Below are positions 1 through 6,627 of a stretch of 24,922 nt of DNA, piece after piece. The notes under the pieces are model-generated. The model saw only the letters and a list, made by a program, of their open reading frames with translations. It was not told the DNA's origin and made no database searches. The stretch lies in the NCBI GenBank assembly GCA_025057795.1, contig JANXEP010000071.1, positions 1-24,922 of the forward strand, read 5' to 3'. Source of the stretch: Candidatus Bathyarchaeota archaeon. Lineage in GTDB: Archaea > Thermoproteota > Bathyarchaeia > Bathyarchaeales > UBA233. A program made the translations under genes and the position numbers. Positions within the stretch are counted from its first letter, which is position 1; each line of letters starts with the position of its first letter.

Positions 1-66
1 GGCGCACGACTAGCATGTCTTAGTCCCACCCCGATAGCAGTGGGGTCCGGCAGGATCAACCGGAGT
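1..66 (-). rRNA. 16S rRNA, 5' end only (partial)
   Basis: Read on the minus strand, the segment ending near position 66 begins ACTCCGGTTGATCCTGCCGG, the near-universal archaeal 16S start. It continues through the conserved GGGACTAAGACATGCTAGTCG region. The gene runs off the left edge, so only the first 66 nt or so are present. The exact mature 5' end is inferred by alignment from memory and could be off by a base or two. Confidence 0.97.
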
Positions 67-297
67 TGTGGTCCGGCGACCGGCCGGAATCGCTTATTGA
101 GTTACGGCCGCAAAGCCGACTGGATTTGGAGGGAGATCCACATAGCCAAAGCCCATTTCAGACCTAACACGGTCATTGTCAGGTCCACATTTTTGTGCCC
201 GCAAGTGGAGGCCAACCGTCCTCATCCCATGGGGCGGTAAACGCCTTTACGGTTAGGGTTGGGCCGCCGCCGGAAATGCGGGCAGCTCAGTTTTTCA
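67..297 (-). other. 16S rRNA precursor leader
   Basis: This is the GC-rich stretch between the mature 16S 5' end and the expected transcription start. It holds strong self-complementary segments: around 211-221 GGCCAACCGT can pair with ACGGTTAGGGTTGGGCC around 250-267. Such structures suit pre-rRNA folding and processing. The partner strand of the main processing stem would lie 3' of 16S, outside the window. A 66-codon open frame at 40-240 on the plus strand crosses the 16S 5' end and is not credible as a gene. Confidence 0.7.
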
Positions 298-323
298 CCA
301 AGATAGATGTGAAGGCTTCTAAG

Positions 324-333
324 CAAATATAAA
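324..333 (-). promoter_or_regulatory. Probable rRNA operon TATA box
   Basis: On the minus strand the sequence reads GAAACATTTATATTTGC: a BRE-like purine stretch followed by a strong archaeal TATA box. It lies about 260 nt upstream of the 16S 5' end, with transcription expected to start near 297-300. It is the best TATA element in the stretch between the rRNA and the HAD gene. Confidence 0.65.
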
Positions 334-371
334 TGTTTCTGCCCACCTTAATATGGGTTGTTGCTTCCAAG

Positions 372-1109
372 TCAACAATTTTCAACAATTGCTGGCAGCT
401 CCTTTAAGCTTTTGATGATTTTATCTGGTTTAACTTTTTCAACGGGTTGAGCCGGCCAGTCCGTCACGGAGGTTTTTCTCACAACAAGTATGGCTTTCAT
501 TCCAACTTTTTTGGCGCCTTCAATGTCTATGTCAGGGGTGTCGCCGACAAAAACAGCCTCAGAGGGCTCAGCTCCGACGATATTTAGGGCTGTTTGGAAG
601 ATTTCCGGGCTTGGCTTGCGCTTGTTAATTTCGGCGGAAATCACAACAGCGTTAAAGAATTTTTTCAGTTGAAATTTCTCAAGCAGTTTCCTGGCGCATT
701 CTGGAAGAGCGAAGTTAGAAACTATGGCCAGCTTGTATTTTCCGTAGAGTTTTTCTAAGACTGCTGTGGCTTCTTCATCTAATTTAACGTAGTTGCTGAA
801 ACCTTCAGCGAAGGTTTCCGTTCCTCCAACTACAATGGGGTCTTCAGGGTTGCAGTTGTAGCCAAGCCTTTTCAGCGTTTGCCAAACCCGAACTCTAAAG
901 TGGGGCTCCTCAAGGTTTTTGTTAGCCTCCATGTATAGGAGGTCTCTCACCTCGAAATAGACGCGTCTAAATTTCTCGAAGGATACGTTGACGCCGTTTT
1001 CTACGAGAAAACCGTGAAGCTTTTTAAGGCTAGGCGTATAGAAGGCGTTGCCGCCCTCTATTAAAAGCAAGGTGTCAAATAAATCGAAGAGCACAGCTTC
1101 AATTTTCAA
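372..1109 (-). CDS. HAD superfamily hydrolase (subfamily IA type)
   Basis: This 245-aa soluble protein has the full set of haloacid dehalogenase motifs. Motif I is FDLFDTL with nucleophile D9, motif II is IVSN with S131, the motif III lysine is K165 in KRKPSPEIF, and motif IV is VGDTPDIDIEGA with D190 and D194. Residues 15-105 form a helical C1 cap. The position two after the nucleophile, usually the acid/base Asp of phosphatases, is F11. Aromatic residues there occur in 2-haloacid dehalogenases and in some uncharacterised archaeal HADs, so the substrate (a phosphate ester or otherwise) is open. The start is TTG at 1107-1109. A weak TATA-like TTAATC lies about 25 nt upstream, so the transcript may have almost no leader. 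Confidence 0.88.
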   Translation of the reverse strand: MKIEAVLFDLFDTLLLIEGGNAFYTPSLKKLHGFLVENGVNVSFEKFRRVYFEVRDLLYMEANKNLEEPHFRVRVWQTLKRLGYNCNPEDPIVVGGTETFAEGFSNYVKLDEEATAVLEKLYGKYKLAIVSNFALPECARKLLEKFQLKKFFNAVVISAEINKRKPSPEIFQTALNIVGAEPSEAVFVGDTPDIDIEGAKKVGMKAILVVRKTSVTDWPAQPVEKVKPDKIIKSLKELPAIVENC

Positions 1110-1167
1110 TGTTTAAACCCTAAAACCGTGATTAAGCATCCGCTGTTTGAAAACCTTTTTGCACGGT

Positions 1168-1620
1168 TCATGGCAACATTTTCCTCAACTTTTCCGCCTT
1201 GTAAAGGGTTGTTGTCGAAGTGGATGATTTTTTGCTATGCTTCCCGCTGGTTTCCACCAGTTCCTTGAGGGTGTGCTGTTTCCATAATGCTTGTGGATCT
1301 ACAATGGCTATAAGCGCCCCAAAGGCTTTGTAAACCCCTGTTTTTATGGCTTGGTCTCTGCCAAGCCTAGCCGTGTGTCGCACTACCTTGCCGCTGATGT
1401 GGGGCCACTTCTTTCGGCACTCTTTTATCGTCGCCCATGCTATTTCATAAGTGTGGTCGTTGCTTCCGTCGTCTACCACTATAATTTCACAGAAGCCCAT
1501 GTATTGGACGGCGCTTTTGAATAGGCTTGTGAGGCATGCAGGAATCAGCCTCTCACTGTTGTAGGCTGGAACTATAATGGAAACTGACGGTTTGAAAATG
1601 CTCCTTGGATAGGTCTGCAC
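1168..1620 (-). CDS. Truncated family 2 glycosyltransferase (N-terminal half)
   Basis: Residues 12-115 match the nucleotide-sugar half of a GT-A fold: VSIIVPAYNSERLIPACLTS, then the sugar-nucleotide motif IIVVDDGSND, then GRDQAIKTGVYKAFGALIAIVDP. In active enzymes the last strand normally carries a D-x-D or DAD metal site. Here it reads VDPQ. After KELVE at about residue 125 the sequence turns into a low-complexity Ser/Thr/Lys tail and stops at 150 aa, while full GT2 domains need roughly 220 or more. I found no continuation in another frame. It is probably inactive, or a remnant of a longer glycosyltransferase. The GTG start at 1618-1620 follows a good GAGGAAG ribosome site. Confidence 0.75.
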   Translation of the reverse strand: MQTYPRSIFKPSVSIIVPAYNSERLIPACLTSLFKSAVQYMGFCEIIVVDDGSNDHTYEIAWATIKECRKKWPHISGKVVRHTARLGRDQAIKTGVYKAFGALIAIVDPQALWKQHTLKELVETSGKHSKKSSTSTTTLYKAEKLRKMLP

Positions 1621-1744
1621 CTTTCTTCCTCATCAAAATTTTTCAACATCGAAGAATAAAGCACGTATTCCCGTGGAGGAAATATTTTAAAAGAACACTG
1701 TAGTGGATCCATGGGCGATCAATATGGATTAAATGTTTAGAAGG

Positions 1745-1754
1745 CTTAAATAAG
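1745..1754 (+). promoter_or_regulatory. TATA box of the membrane HTH regulator gene
   Basis: CTTAAATAAG is centred about 52 nt before the ATG at 1802, which predicts a start near 1776 and a short leader of about 25 nt. A second AT-rich box (AAATATTTTAAAAG, 1681-1694) lies upstream. Read on the other strand, it is better placed to serve the glycosyltransferase gene. Confidence 0.5.
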
Positions 1755-1801
1755 GCCTGCAACCCTTTTCTGAATTCTTAGGAAAGACGGAGAAGCCTTG
1801 C

Positions 1802-2635
1802 ATGGAAGAGCTTTCAAGATACTACGCCCTTCTTAAGGATCCGACTCGGCGAAGGATAATCGAGATTTTAGGCAGCCAAGAGAAGATAGGGTTTAAAGAG
1901 CTTCGTGAAACGTTGGGCGTAGGCGTCGGCACCGTTTATTATCATTTGGACATGCTTTCCGGCTTTATTGAGCAGGATAAACAGCGCAAGTACCGATTGA
2001 ACTCAAAGGGGCAAATGCTTTACAGAGTTTTGAAGGATGGAAGCCTTCCAGCAAGCCTCGAAATAAGCGAAACCCTAAGCCACCGAGTGGCTAAATGGCT
2101 TTTCCTGTCACCCGTCTTCGCCTTAACCTCCAAACCGTTGAGGTTTCTGCCGGCCTCCGCCGCCATACTAGTTTTTGGGGCATTCGGCGCCGCCATGGCG
2201 AGGCTTGAGCCAGCCCTATTCTTCTTTTTTGAATACTCTGCGCGAAGCTCTGCAAGCACAGCCGCGCTCTTTATCTTCAATTGGATAGGTCTATTCCTAT
2301 TCACGGAAGTCTTAGCCATCGCCTTGTTTAGGCGCGTGGGAAACGACTTACAACTGTTCACTTGCATAGGGCTGGCAGCGCTTCCTCTGGCGGTTTACCC
2401 CTACATGTATTATGCTGTTCCAATGGTTCTGGAAGCCTTTAACGTATATCGTTGGGAGTTAATGAAAACCGTAAGAGACGCTATGCTCGTGGTTTTGCAG
2501 GTTTGGAGCATACTTCTGGTTTCGGCGGCGGTCTGCCACGGAAAAGGCTTAAGGCTGGACAAAGGCGTAATAATAAGCCTAACCGCCACATACCTAAACA
2601 TAGCCGCCCTATTCATGCTTGGAAAACTCGCATAG
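1802..2635 (+). CDS. Membrane-anchored ArsR-like winged-helix transcription regulator
   Basis: Residues 1-85 form a winged helix: DPTRRRIIEILGSQEKIGFKEL, a recognition helix in GVGVGTVYYHLDML, then the wing KQRKYRLNSKG. From about residue 105 to 277 the protein is mostly hydrophobic, with about five membrane segments (near 117-135, 155-180, 188-212, 228-247 and 255-274). This architecture, a cytoplasmic DNA-binding head on a multi-pass membrane tail, recurs in archaea and suggests a one-component regulator that senses a membrane or envelope signal. No ligand is evident. The gene is the last chromosomal gene before the integrated element. Its stop at 2635 is about 80 bp before the left attachment-like repeat, so it does not appear to be damaged. 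Confidence 0.85.
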   Translation: MEELSRYYALLKDPTRRRIIEILGSQEKIGFKELRETLGVGVGTVYYHLDMLSGFIEQDKQRKYRLNSKGQMLYRVLKDGSLPASLEISETLSHRVAKWLFLSPVFALTSKPLRFLPASAAILVFGAFGAAMARLEPALFFFFEYSARSSASTAALFIFNWIGLFLFTEVLAIALFRRVGNDLQLFTCIGLAALPLAVYPYMYYAVPMVLEAFNVYRWELMKTVRDAMLVVLQVWSILLVSAAVCHGKGLRLDKGVIISLTATYLNIAALFMLGKLA

Positions 2636-2714
2636 CAAAACCCTAGGGGAGGGGCTAGAGAAAATAAACCGAAAACAGACGCCATTTTCCAGAGCATTAC
2701 CATTGCGGTAAAAG

Positions 2715-2731
2715 TTCGAGGTTTCTAGAAA
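2715..2731 (+). repeat. Candidate left attachment repeat (attL-like)
   Basis: TTCGAGGTTTCTAGAAA matches the right copy at 10661-10677 at 15 of 17 positions, in direct orientation. It lies about 70 bp before the integrase start. Recombinase core sites are usually identical, so the two mismatches mean either later drift or coincidence. Confidence 0.45.
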
Positions 2732-2799
2732 TCTAATAAATTAATTAGTAATGTTTAAATATTATTTATCTTAAAGTTTAGTTTTGTGAGAATTCAAAT

Positions 2800-3963
2800 T
2801 TGAAACCAGAAATCAACCCTCTGAAGTATGGAAGTATTCGCAAATGGCTCACGTTTAGGGCCAGCAGTCAGACTACTAGGGATAGTTATATTTCATGCAT
2901 GAGACACTTCTTAAAGATTACAAAAGTGAATCCAGACAAGCTTATTGAGGATTGGAGACGTGTAAAACATGATCCACATAAGAGGCAAGGGTTCATAGAC
3001 AAAGTTTCAAAAATGACAATGGACTATTTCACTTACATTCTGGAACGTAAGAACCTTGCAGAGTTAAGCAAGAAAAATAGAATTTCAGTAGTAAAGTCTT
3101 TTTTCAATTTTTACAAAATACCGTTAGAGGTAGATGATCCGGTCATGAAGCCTTGTGTCACATATCATAACAGAATGATCACTAAGGAGGAGATTAAGAA
3201 GATCTTAGAGGTTAGCTCTCCTAGAGAAAAGGCATTTTTCATCATGATGGTGGAGACAGGGCTAAGGCCTGACACACTAGTCAAGCTTCAATACAAACAC
3301 ATTAAAGAGGAGTATGAGAAAGGCATTGTACCTATGAAAATTGATCTACCCAAAAAACTTTTGAAAGACAGAGTCGGTGACAGATTCACCTTCTTAGGTC
3401 ATGATGGGTATCAAATTCTAAAAACATACCTGGATACTAGAGGAAAACTGAAGGATGATGACTACCTCTTCCCAAAGGAACGTAGGAGAGGTTCACTTAA
3501 TGAACCACTACCACCTACCACTTTCAGTAACGCCTTCAGAAAGACAGCTTTGAAACTTAAGTTAATTGAGAATTATGTTAAGGGAAAACCGTTGCCACTA
3601 AGGCTTTATTGTCTACGAAAGTATTTTAGGAACAATTGTAGATTAGATCCATCCATTCGAGAGTTCTTCATGGGGCACTCTCTTGGAGTTGATGAGCATT
3701 ACATATCTAGGGATGTTGAGTTATACCGACAGCTATATGCTAAGGCGTACGAAGACTTAAGAGTTTATGAGAAACCTAAAACTACACTCACACTAACAGC
3801 TGAGGAGGTCAGAAAATTGTTGCCACCAGATGAAATCAGACGTCTGGTGGTTGACTACTTTAAAACAGATGAGGGCAGACAATTGCTAATTAATACTATA
3901 ACAACATTATTCAGAGATTCTGAGAAGTTCAAACAGTTAACTGGTTCAATCACCACAGTATAA
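2800..3963 (+). CDS. Tyrosine recombinase (site-specific integrase)
   Basis: This 387-aa enzyme cuts and rejoins DNA at attachment sites and very likely placed this element in the chromosome. Residues 12-110 are the helical arm/core-binding domain, starting with WLTFRASSQTTRDSYISCM. The catalytic domain shows R156 in MVETGLRPD, candidate lysines in DLPKKLLKDR (185-189), R273 in YCLRKYF, H293 in MGHSLG and nucleophile Y301 in EHYISR. The spacing is close to XerC/D enzymes. The box II histidine, three residues before R273, is a tyrosine (Y270), a position known to vary. A C-terminal extension of about 65 residues follows the catalytic core. The start is TTG at 2800, with the AT-rich promoter region TTTAAATATTATTTATC at 2754-2770 just upstream. 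Confidence 0.93.
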   Translation: MKPEINPLKYGSIRKWLTFRASSQTTRDSYISCMRHFLKITKVNPDKLIEDWRRVKHDPHKRQGFIDKVSKMTMDYFTYILERKNLAELSKKNRISVVKSFFNFYKIPLEVDDPVMKPCVTYHNRMITKEEIKKILEVSSPREKAFFIMMVETGLRPDTLVKLQYKHIKEEYEKGIVPMKIDLPKKLLKDRVGDRFTFLGHDGYQILKTYLDTRGKLKDDDYLFPKERRRGSLNEPLPPTTFSNAFRKTALKLKLIENYVKGKPLPLRLYCLRKYFRNNCRLDPSIREFFMGHSLGVDEHYISRDVELYRQLYAKAYEDLRVYEKPKTTLTLTAEEVRKLLPPDEIRRLVVDYFKTDEGRQLLINTITTLFRDSEKFKQLTGSITTV

Positions 3964-4060
3964 CACCGCATTTGACAGGCGAAACCACTACACACCTAGT
4001 TTTCAAAAGCCCATGAGCTTTAAAGAGACAACTCATACCTACGCTGTTACTTGCAATGCC

Positions 4061-4222
4061 TTAAGACCCATTACTATAATGTCTGATGTTCCTTAAAGAG
4101 ACATCTAACAATTGGAATAATGACTTTCTGGAAACTGTTTTTGGCTCTGGGCTACCCCAGCCTGAATGGCTTAAGAAGTCATGGACTTTACTGTCAAAAA
4201 TCTCCATCAGAAGTTCCAACAT
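4061..4222 (-). CDS. Possible small protein, 53 aa, unknown
   Basis: The stretch 3964-4317 after the integrase contains one credible small frame. It is a 53-aa minus-strand ORF starting with ATG at 4220-4222 and ending at 4061. The sequence is mixed helical/polar (ends LFQLLDVSLRNIRHYSNGS) and matches no family I know. A T-rich TATA-like element (CTTTATTTTTCC on the minus strand, about 4243-4254) is centred about 27 nt upstream of the ATG, which fits a leaderless mRNA. The rest of the stretch holds a CTGGG-CTAC-CCCAG hairpin at about 4148-4161 and two direct copies of TTAAAGAGACA (4020-4030 and 4093-4103). The ORF is short enough to be chance. Confidence 0.3.
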   Translation of the reverse strand: MLELLMEIFDSKVHDFLSHSGWGSPEPKTVSRKSLFQLLDVSLRNIRHYSNGS

Positions 4223-4317
4223 GAAAATGTTTTGATATTAAAGGAAAAATAAAGGTGTGAACTGTTTGGTTAATGTATTTAAAGTGTTTTGGAGTCTGTA
4301 GTATGTGTTTTGCAAGA

Positions 4318-4827
4318 CTAGGAGTCACCTAACTGTGACAACTTTTGTCTTTGTTGCTTAGCTAGCTGTTCTGCCACTTCTCTCATGAGTCTGTCAAATT
4401 CTCTGTCTATTCTTCTAAGTATGTTAAAGTATATTCTGGCTTCATCATCGGGTAAGGTCTTCATCCTTTCCTTTATGGTTGTCCTATGTCGTTTGTATAG
4501 ATATATAGCCATATAACGTGTTATGTCTCTCTTGCCGGATTTGCATAGAGGATACATGAGACGTCTAAATTTTTCAAATTCTTCTTCTATACCCAAGAGT
4601 TCGGGTAGATAGTGCATGTAAAAGTGTCGACGGAATGCTTCATGACTAATCTCCTCTCCATACTTTGGTTTATCATTAACTGTATCCCATTCATTTGAAG
4701 CGTAGTGACTCATCATCCTATAAGTAATGCTTGTATTTGCATACCACTTTTCATACTCCCTTCTATGTGGACTCAAGCAGATTTTGCATCTCCTCCGCCT
4801 TTTACTTTCATTCTCCAAAATTTTCAC
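4318..4827 (-). CDS. Small zinc-binding / HTH-like DNA-binding protein
   Basis: This 169-aa protein begins with a basic tail and then RCKICLSPHRREYEKWY (C14, C17, H21). A helical stretch leads to ISHEAFRRHFYMHYLPE (H68, H72). The layout, a Cys pair and His at the start and an R-H-x3-H pair at the end of a helix-turn-helix-like segment, matches a recurrent type of short phage and archaeal proteins of the form C-x2-C-x-HP-R-x-E ... RH-x3-H. The rest (residues 80-165) is helical, basic and probably coiled. I infer DNA binding, perhaps regulation or packaging. The ATG at 4825-4827 lies inside the 3' end of the upstream gene (20-bp overlap), so the two are one operon with coupled translation. Confidence 0.6.
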   Translation of the reverse strand: MKILENESKRRRRCKICLSPHRREYEKWYANTSITYRMMSHYASNEWDTVNDKPKYGEEISHEAFRRHFYMHYLPELLGIEEEFEKFRRLMYPLCKSGKRDITRYMAIYLYKRHRTTIKERMKTLPDDEARIYFNILRRIDREFDRLMREVAEQLAKQQRQKLSQLGDS

Positions 4828-5335
4828 CCCTCCAATTTTTTCTTTTCAGTTCTAACAATTTTCTGAGTTTTTCAGCATAGACCTTTGAGAGTTCCTCCCT
4901 TAGTTTAATGGTTTCTTCAACTAGCTTTTGTTCCTCCCGGCTTAGGGGTATTTGCCCAGGCTTGGAATATTTGAATGGATTGTGAGTTACAATGTTTCCG
5001 TCTTTTAGTTTTTCTAGATAATCCTGTGCATAGCTTCCATGTTTGAGAAGTGTTGAGTGATATTTTTGGAGTTTTTCCATTTCGGCTTCTAGTTCATTTA
5101 ACTCTGCCTCTAGCCTCTCTTCTTCACTGGATCCAACATTTAGTTGCCTTGCAAGCAGTGTTCTAATAAAACCACTAATGTTCGAAGTCCCTTTAGCTTT
5201 CAGTTCCTCATATAGCCATACTGGAAGTCTAATGCTAACTGTTAATGTTTTATTCCTATGTTTACTGCTTCTTCCGCCACTGTTTGTGTATGTCACACAA
5301 CTACTGTTCTCTTCAACTGTAACTGTTCCAGACAT
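4808..5335 (-). CDS. Ribbon-helix-helix protein with long coiled coil
   Basis: Residues 29-66 form a ribbon-helix-helix domain: the beta strand KTLTVSIRLP contacts DNA, followed by VWLYEELKAKG and NISGFIRTLLARQL. Residues 70-92 are a strongly heptad-like coil (EEERLEAELNELEAEMEKL). A second long helix covers about 134-168. RHH proteins bind operators as dimers, and the coil would add further oligomerisation. The annotated ATG at 5333-5335 abuts a perfect TATA-like GGTTATATATT (minus strand, 5336-5346). If that box is used, translation would have to begin downstream, for example at the in-frame GTG of codon 14. If the weaker box near 5384-5392 is used, the ATG stands. The RHH core is unaffected. 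Confidence 0.8.
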   Translation of the reverse strand: MSGTVTVEENSSCVTYTNSGGRSSKHRNKTLTVSIRLPVWLYEELKAKGTSNISGFIRTLLARQLNVGSSEEERLEAELNELEAEMEKLQKYHSTLLKHGSYAQDYLEKLKDGNIVTHNPFKYSKPGQIPLSREEQKLVEETIKLREELSKVYAEKLRKLLELKRKNWRGENFGE

Positions 5336-5424
5336 AATATATAACCCCCAACAGTAAAACTTGATGATGTAGAATGTGTGTCATACAGTATAGAAGCGGA
5401 AGATGTAGCCAGCCTACTCATTTC

Positions 5425-5492
5425 TACCTTTTTACCTATCATTTTTCTTACCTATACGTATACCTTGAAGAGCAGTATATAAACATTTACCT
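5425..5492. promoter_or_regulatory. Cluster of TACCT repeats in the divergent RHH/AbrB promoter region
   Basis: Five copies of TACCT start at 5425, 5433, 5449, 5461 and 5488. Two are within TTACCTAT repeats exactly 16 bp apart (5432-5439 and 5448-5455), and TATACGTATA (5454-5463) is a perfect 10-bp palindrome. They lie between the divergent RHH and AbrB genes, next to the TATA-like AGTATATAAAC (5474-5484). Direct repeats of this kind are typical operators for RHH or AbrB proteins, so autoregulation of one or both neighbours is likely. Confidence 0.5.
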
Positions 5493-5550
5493 TCTAATAT
5501 GCCTTTTTTAGGGTAAGACTTAAATTGAAGTTCTTCAAACTATAAACTAG

Positions 5551-5763
5551 GTGAAAATGTCCACCGAAGAAAAAGTTACGTCTGGAACTATTTCAACACT
5601 TACATATGCCACATCTAAGAAGGATTCCTTAAGAACAACGGTACCAAGAGCAATAGTAAATCAGTTCGGATTGAAGAGTGGAGACAAACTGGTTTGGAGA
5701 TTTCACGTTGTAGATGGCAAGCTTTGTGTTGTTATCGAGCCGGTAAAGGAATCTACAAAATAA
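5551..5763 (+). CDS. AbrB/SpoVT-type swapped-hairpin transcription regulator
   Basis: This 70-aa protein has an AbrB-like domain over residues 14-65. The diagnostic stretch is SLRTTVPRAIVNQFGLKSGD followed by KLVWRFHVVDGKLCVVIEP, the beta-alpha-beta pattern of the swapped hairpin dimer. Such proteins control copy number, lysogeny or stress genes on many archaeal mobile elements, or serve as antitoxins. No toxin gene is adjacent. The start may be GTG 5551 or ATG 5557. A box at 5518-5526 (ACTTAAATT) would put the transcript start at about 5549, so the mRNA may be leaderless. The gene is divergent from the RHH gene and shares its regulatory region. Confidence 0.85.
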   Translation: MKMSTEEKVTSGTISTLTYATSKKDSLRTTVPRAIVNQFGLKSGDKLVWRFHVVDGKLCVVIEPVKESTK

Positions 5764-5818
5764 ACCTCAGAATCCATTAATAAATTCTATTTTTCTTGAT
5801 CTAAAGGCAGTTTTAGGA

Positions 5819-6334
5819 TTAGCGATCTAACATCCTTTTTTGAGTATTATAATTTTCCACAGCGGTATTTACCCAAGAATAAAACAGCCCTAAGTATTCA
5901 TCCAAAGGATCAAATTCGAAAATAATAGTTACTTTGAATGTGTAAACTTTAAACAAAGTTTAATTGAGAAAAATCCTGAAATAACTGTTTCTAGTAGACT
6001 AATACTAACAACCTCTTTCAATGGTGCTTCGACATATGTTCCACGGCGACTTTTTATTATGCGTTTTTCTGTCACACAATAGAAATCGTTCCCACCAGGT
6101 TTCCAACAAAAACGAAGTATATAAACTCGTCAGGTTCAAGTTTTTCCCTCATCCAAGAAGGCAATGCTGAAATAACTCTCTTTTGTTCAAATTCAATTTT
6201 TCTTCGTAATTCCTTTAACATATCAATATCTTTCGTTAACACGTTTCCACAACTTATGCAAACCAGCTTGATCTTTCATTTATAGCTCCACATTTGGGAC
6301 ATATTAAGCCTCCATAAAGGATTTGAAGCTGCAA
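5819..6334 (-). pseudogene. Zinc-ribbon + PH-like domain protein, broken by three frameshifts
   Basis: No single frame covers this stretch, but the minus strand reads as one protein if one base is restored at each of three short runs: T at 6260-6262, A at 6100-6102 and A at 5933-5935. The restored 172-aa protein starts with TTG at 6332-6334. It has a zinc ribbon (GGLICPKCGAINERSSWFC, then ISCGN; four cysteines as two C-x2-C pairs), a helical linker (DIDMLKELRRKIEFEQ), and a segment GNDFYCVTEKRIIKSRRGTY that resembles the beta strands of bacterial PH-like (YdbS-type) domains. It ends with a helix (DEYLGLFYSWVNTAVENYN). The double-CxxC ribbon reappearing in register argues that the restoration is right. 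The gene is either decayed or affected by base-calling errors. No function is assigned. Confidence 0.7.
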
Positions 6335-6366
6335 ACTTAGTAAAACAGCTATAGAGTGAATTATTA

Positions 6367-6627
6367 TTGGTGGTATTGTTGGTTTACGTTAACAAGTTCT
6401 GGATAACTTATAGATCTGGAGAATTTTATATTAAGTTAATACGTGAAAGTCCTGATGGAGAGAAAGAAGTAGGTGAAATTTACACAACGCCTAAGGAAGC
6501 AAAAACACTTATGAGAATTTTGGAAATGTTAGTTAAGGAATACGAAGAGAAATTTGGAATGCTTCCGGGGCCAGAACTTTTAAGGGAAGAATGTAGGAAA
6601 GATTATACATCTCCATACGTCTCGTAG
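6367..6627 (+). CDS. DUF3467-like small protein
   Basis: This protein has up to 86 aa. The core VYVNKFWITYRSGEFYIKL, then GEIYTTPKEAKTLMRILEML and VKEYEEKFGMLP, follows the pattern of DUF3467 proteins (YaNxv.i..s..ef.l.F, then a PxxAKxLxxxLxxnxxxYEekfG helix). No biochemical role is known for the family. Four candidate starts lie in a row (TTG 6367, GTG 6370, TTG 6376, TTG 6379) and no clear ribosome site distinguishes them. The family motif begins almost immediately, so one of the later ones is likely. The 3' end overlaps the restored nuclease frame on the other strand by 48 bp (6580-6627). Confidence 0.65.
   Translation: MVVLLVYVNKFWITYRSGEFYIKLIRESPDGEKEVGEIYTTPKEAKTLMRILEMLVKEYEEKFGMLPGPELLREECRKDYTSPYVS

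Noticed and set aside
40..240. 66-codon plus-strand ORF
   Set aside because: It crosses the 16S 5' end and the rRNA leader; open by chance in GC-rich RNA-coding DNA.
2700..2745. tRNA 3'-end-like AGTTCGAGG that might mark a tRNA integration target
   Set aside because: The flanking bases form only a poor T stem and no acceptor or anticodon arm can be drawn. No tRNA gene was found in the window.
5419..5492. CRISPR-like short repeats
   Set aside because: Units are about 5-8 bp, irregularly spaced and without uniform spacers; operator sites are a better reading. No CRISPR array is seen anywhere in the window.
4318..5763. Toxin-antitoxin module (RHH or AbrB antitoxin)
   Set aside because: Neither neighbour resembles a PIN, RelE, MazF or HEPN toxin, and the overlapping partner has a zinc/HTH-like layout.
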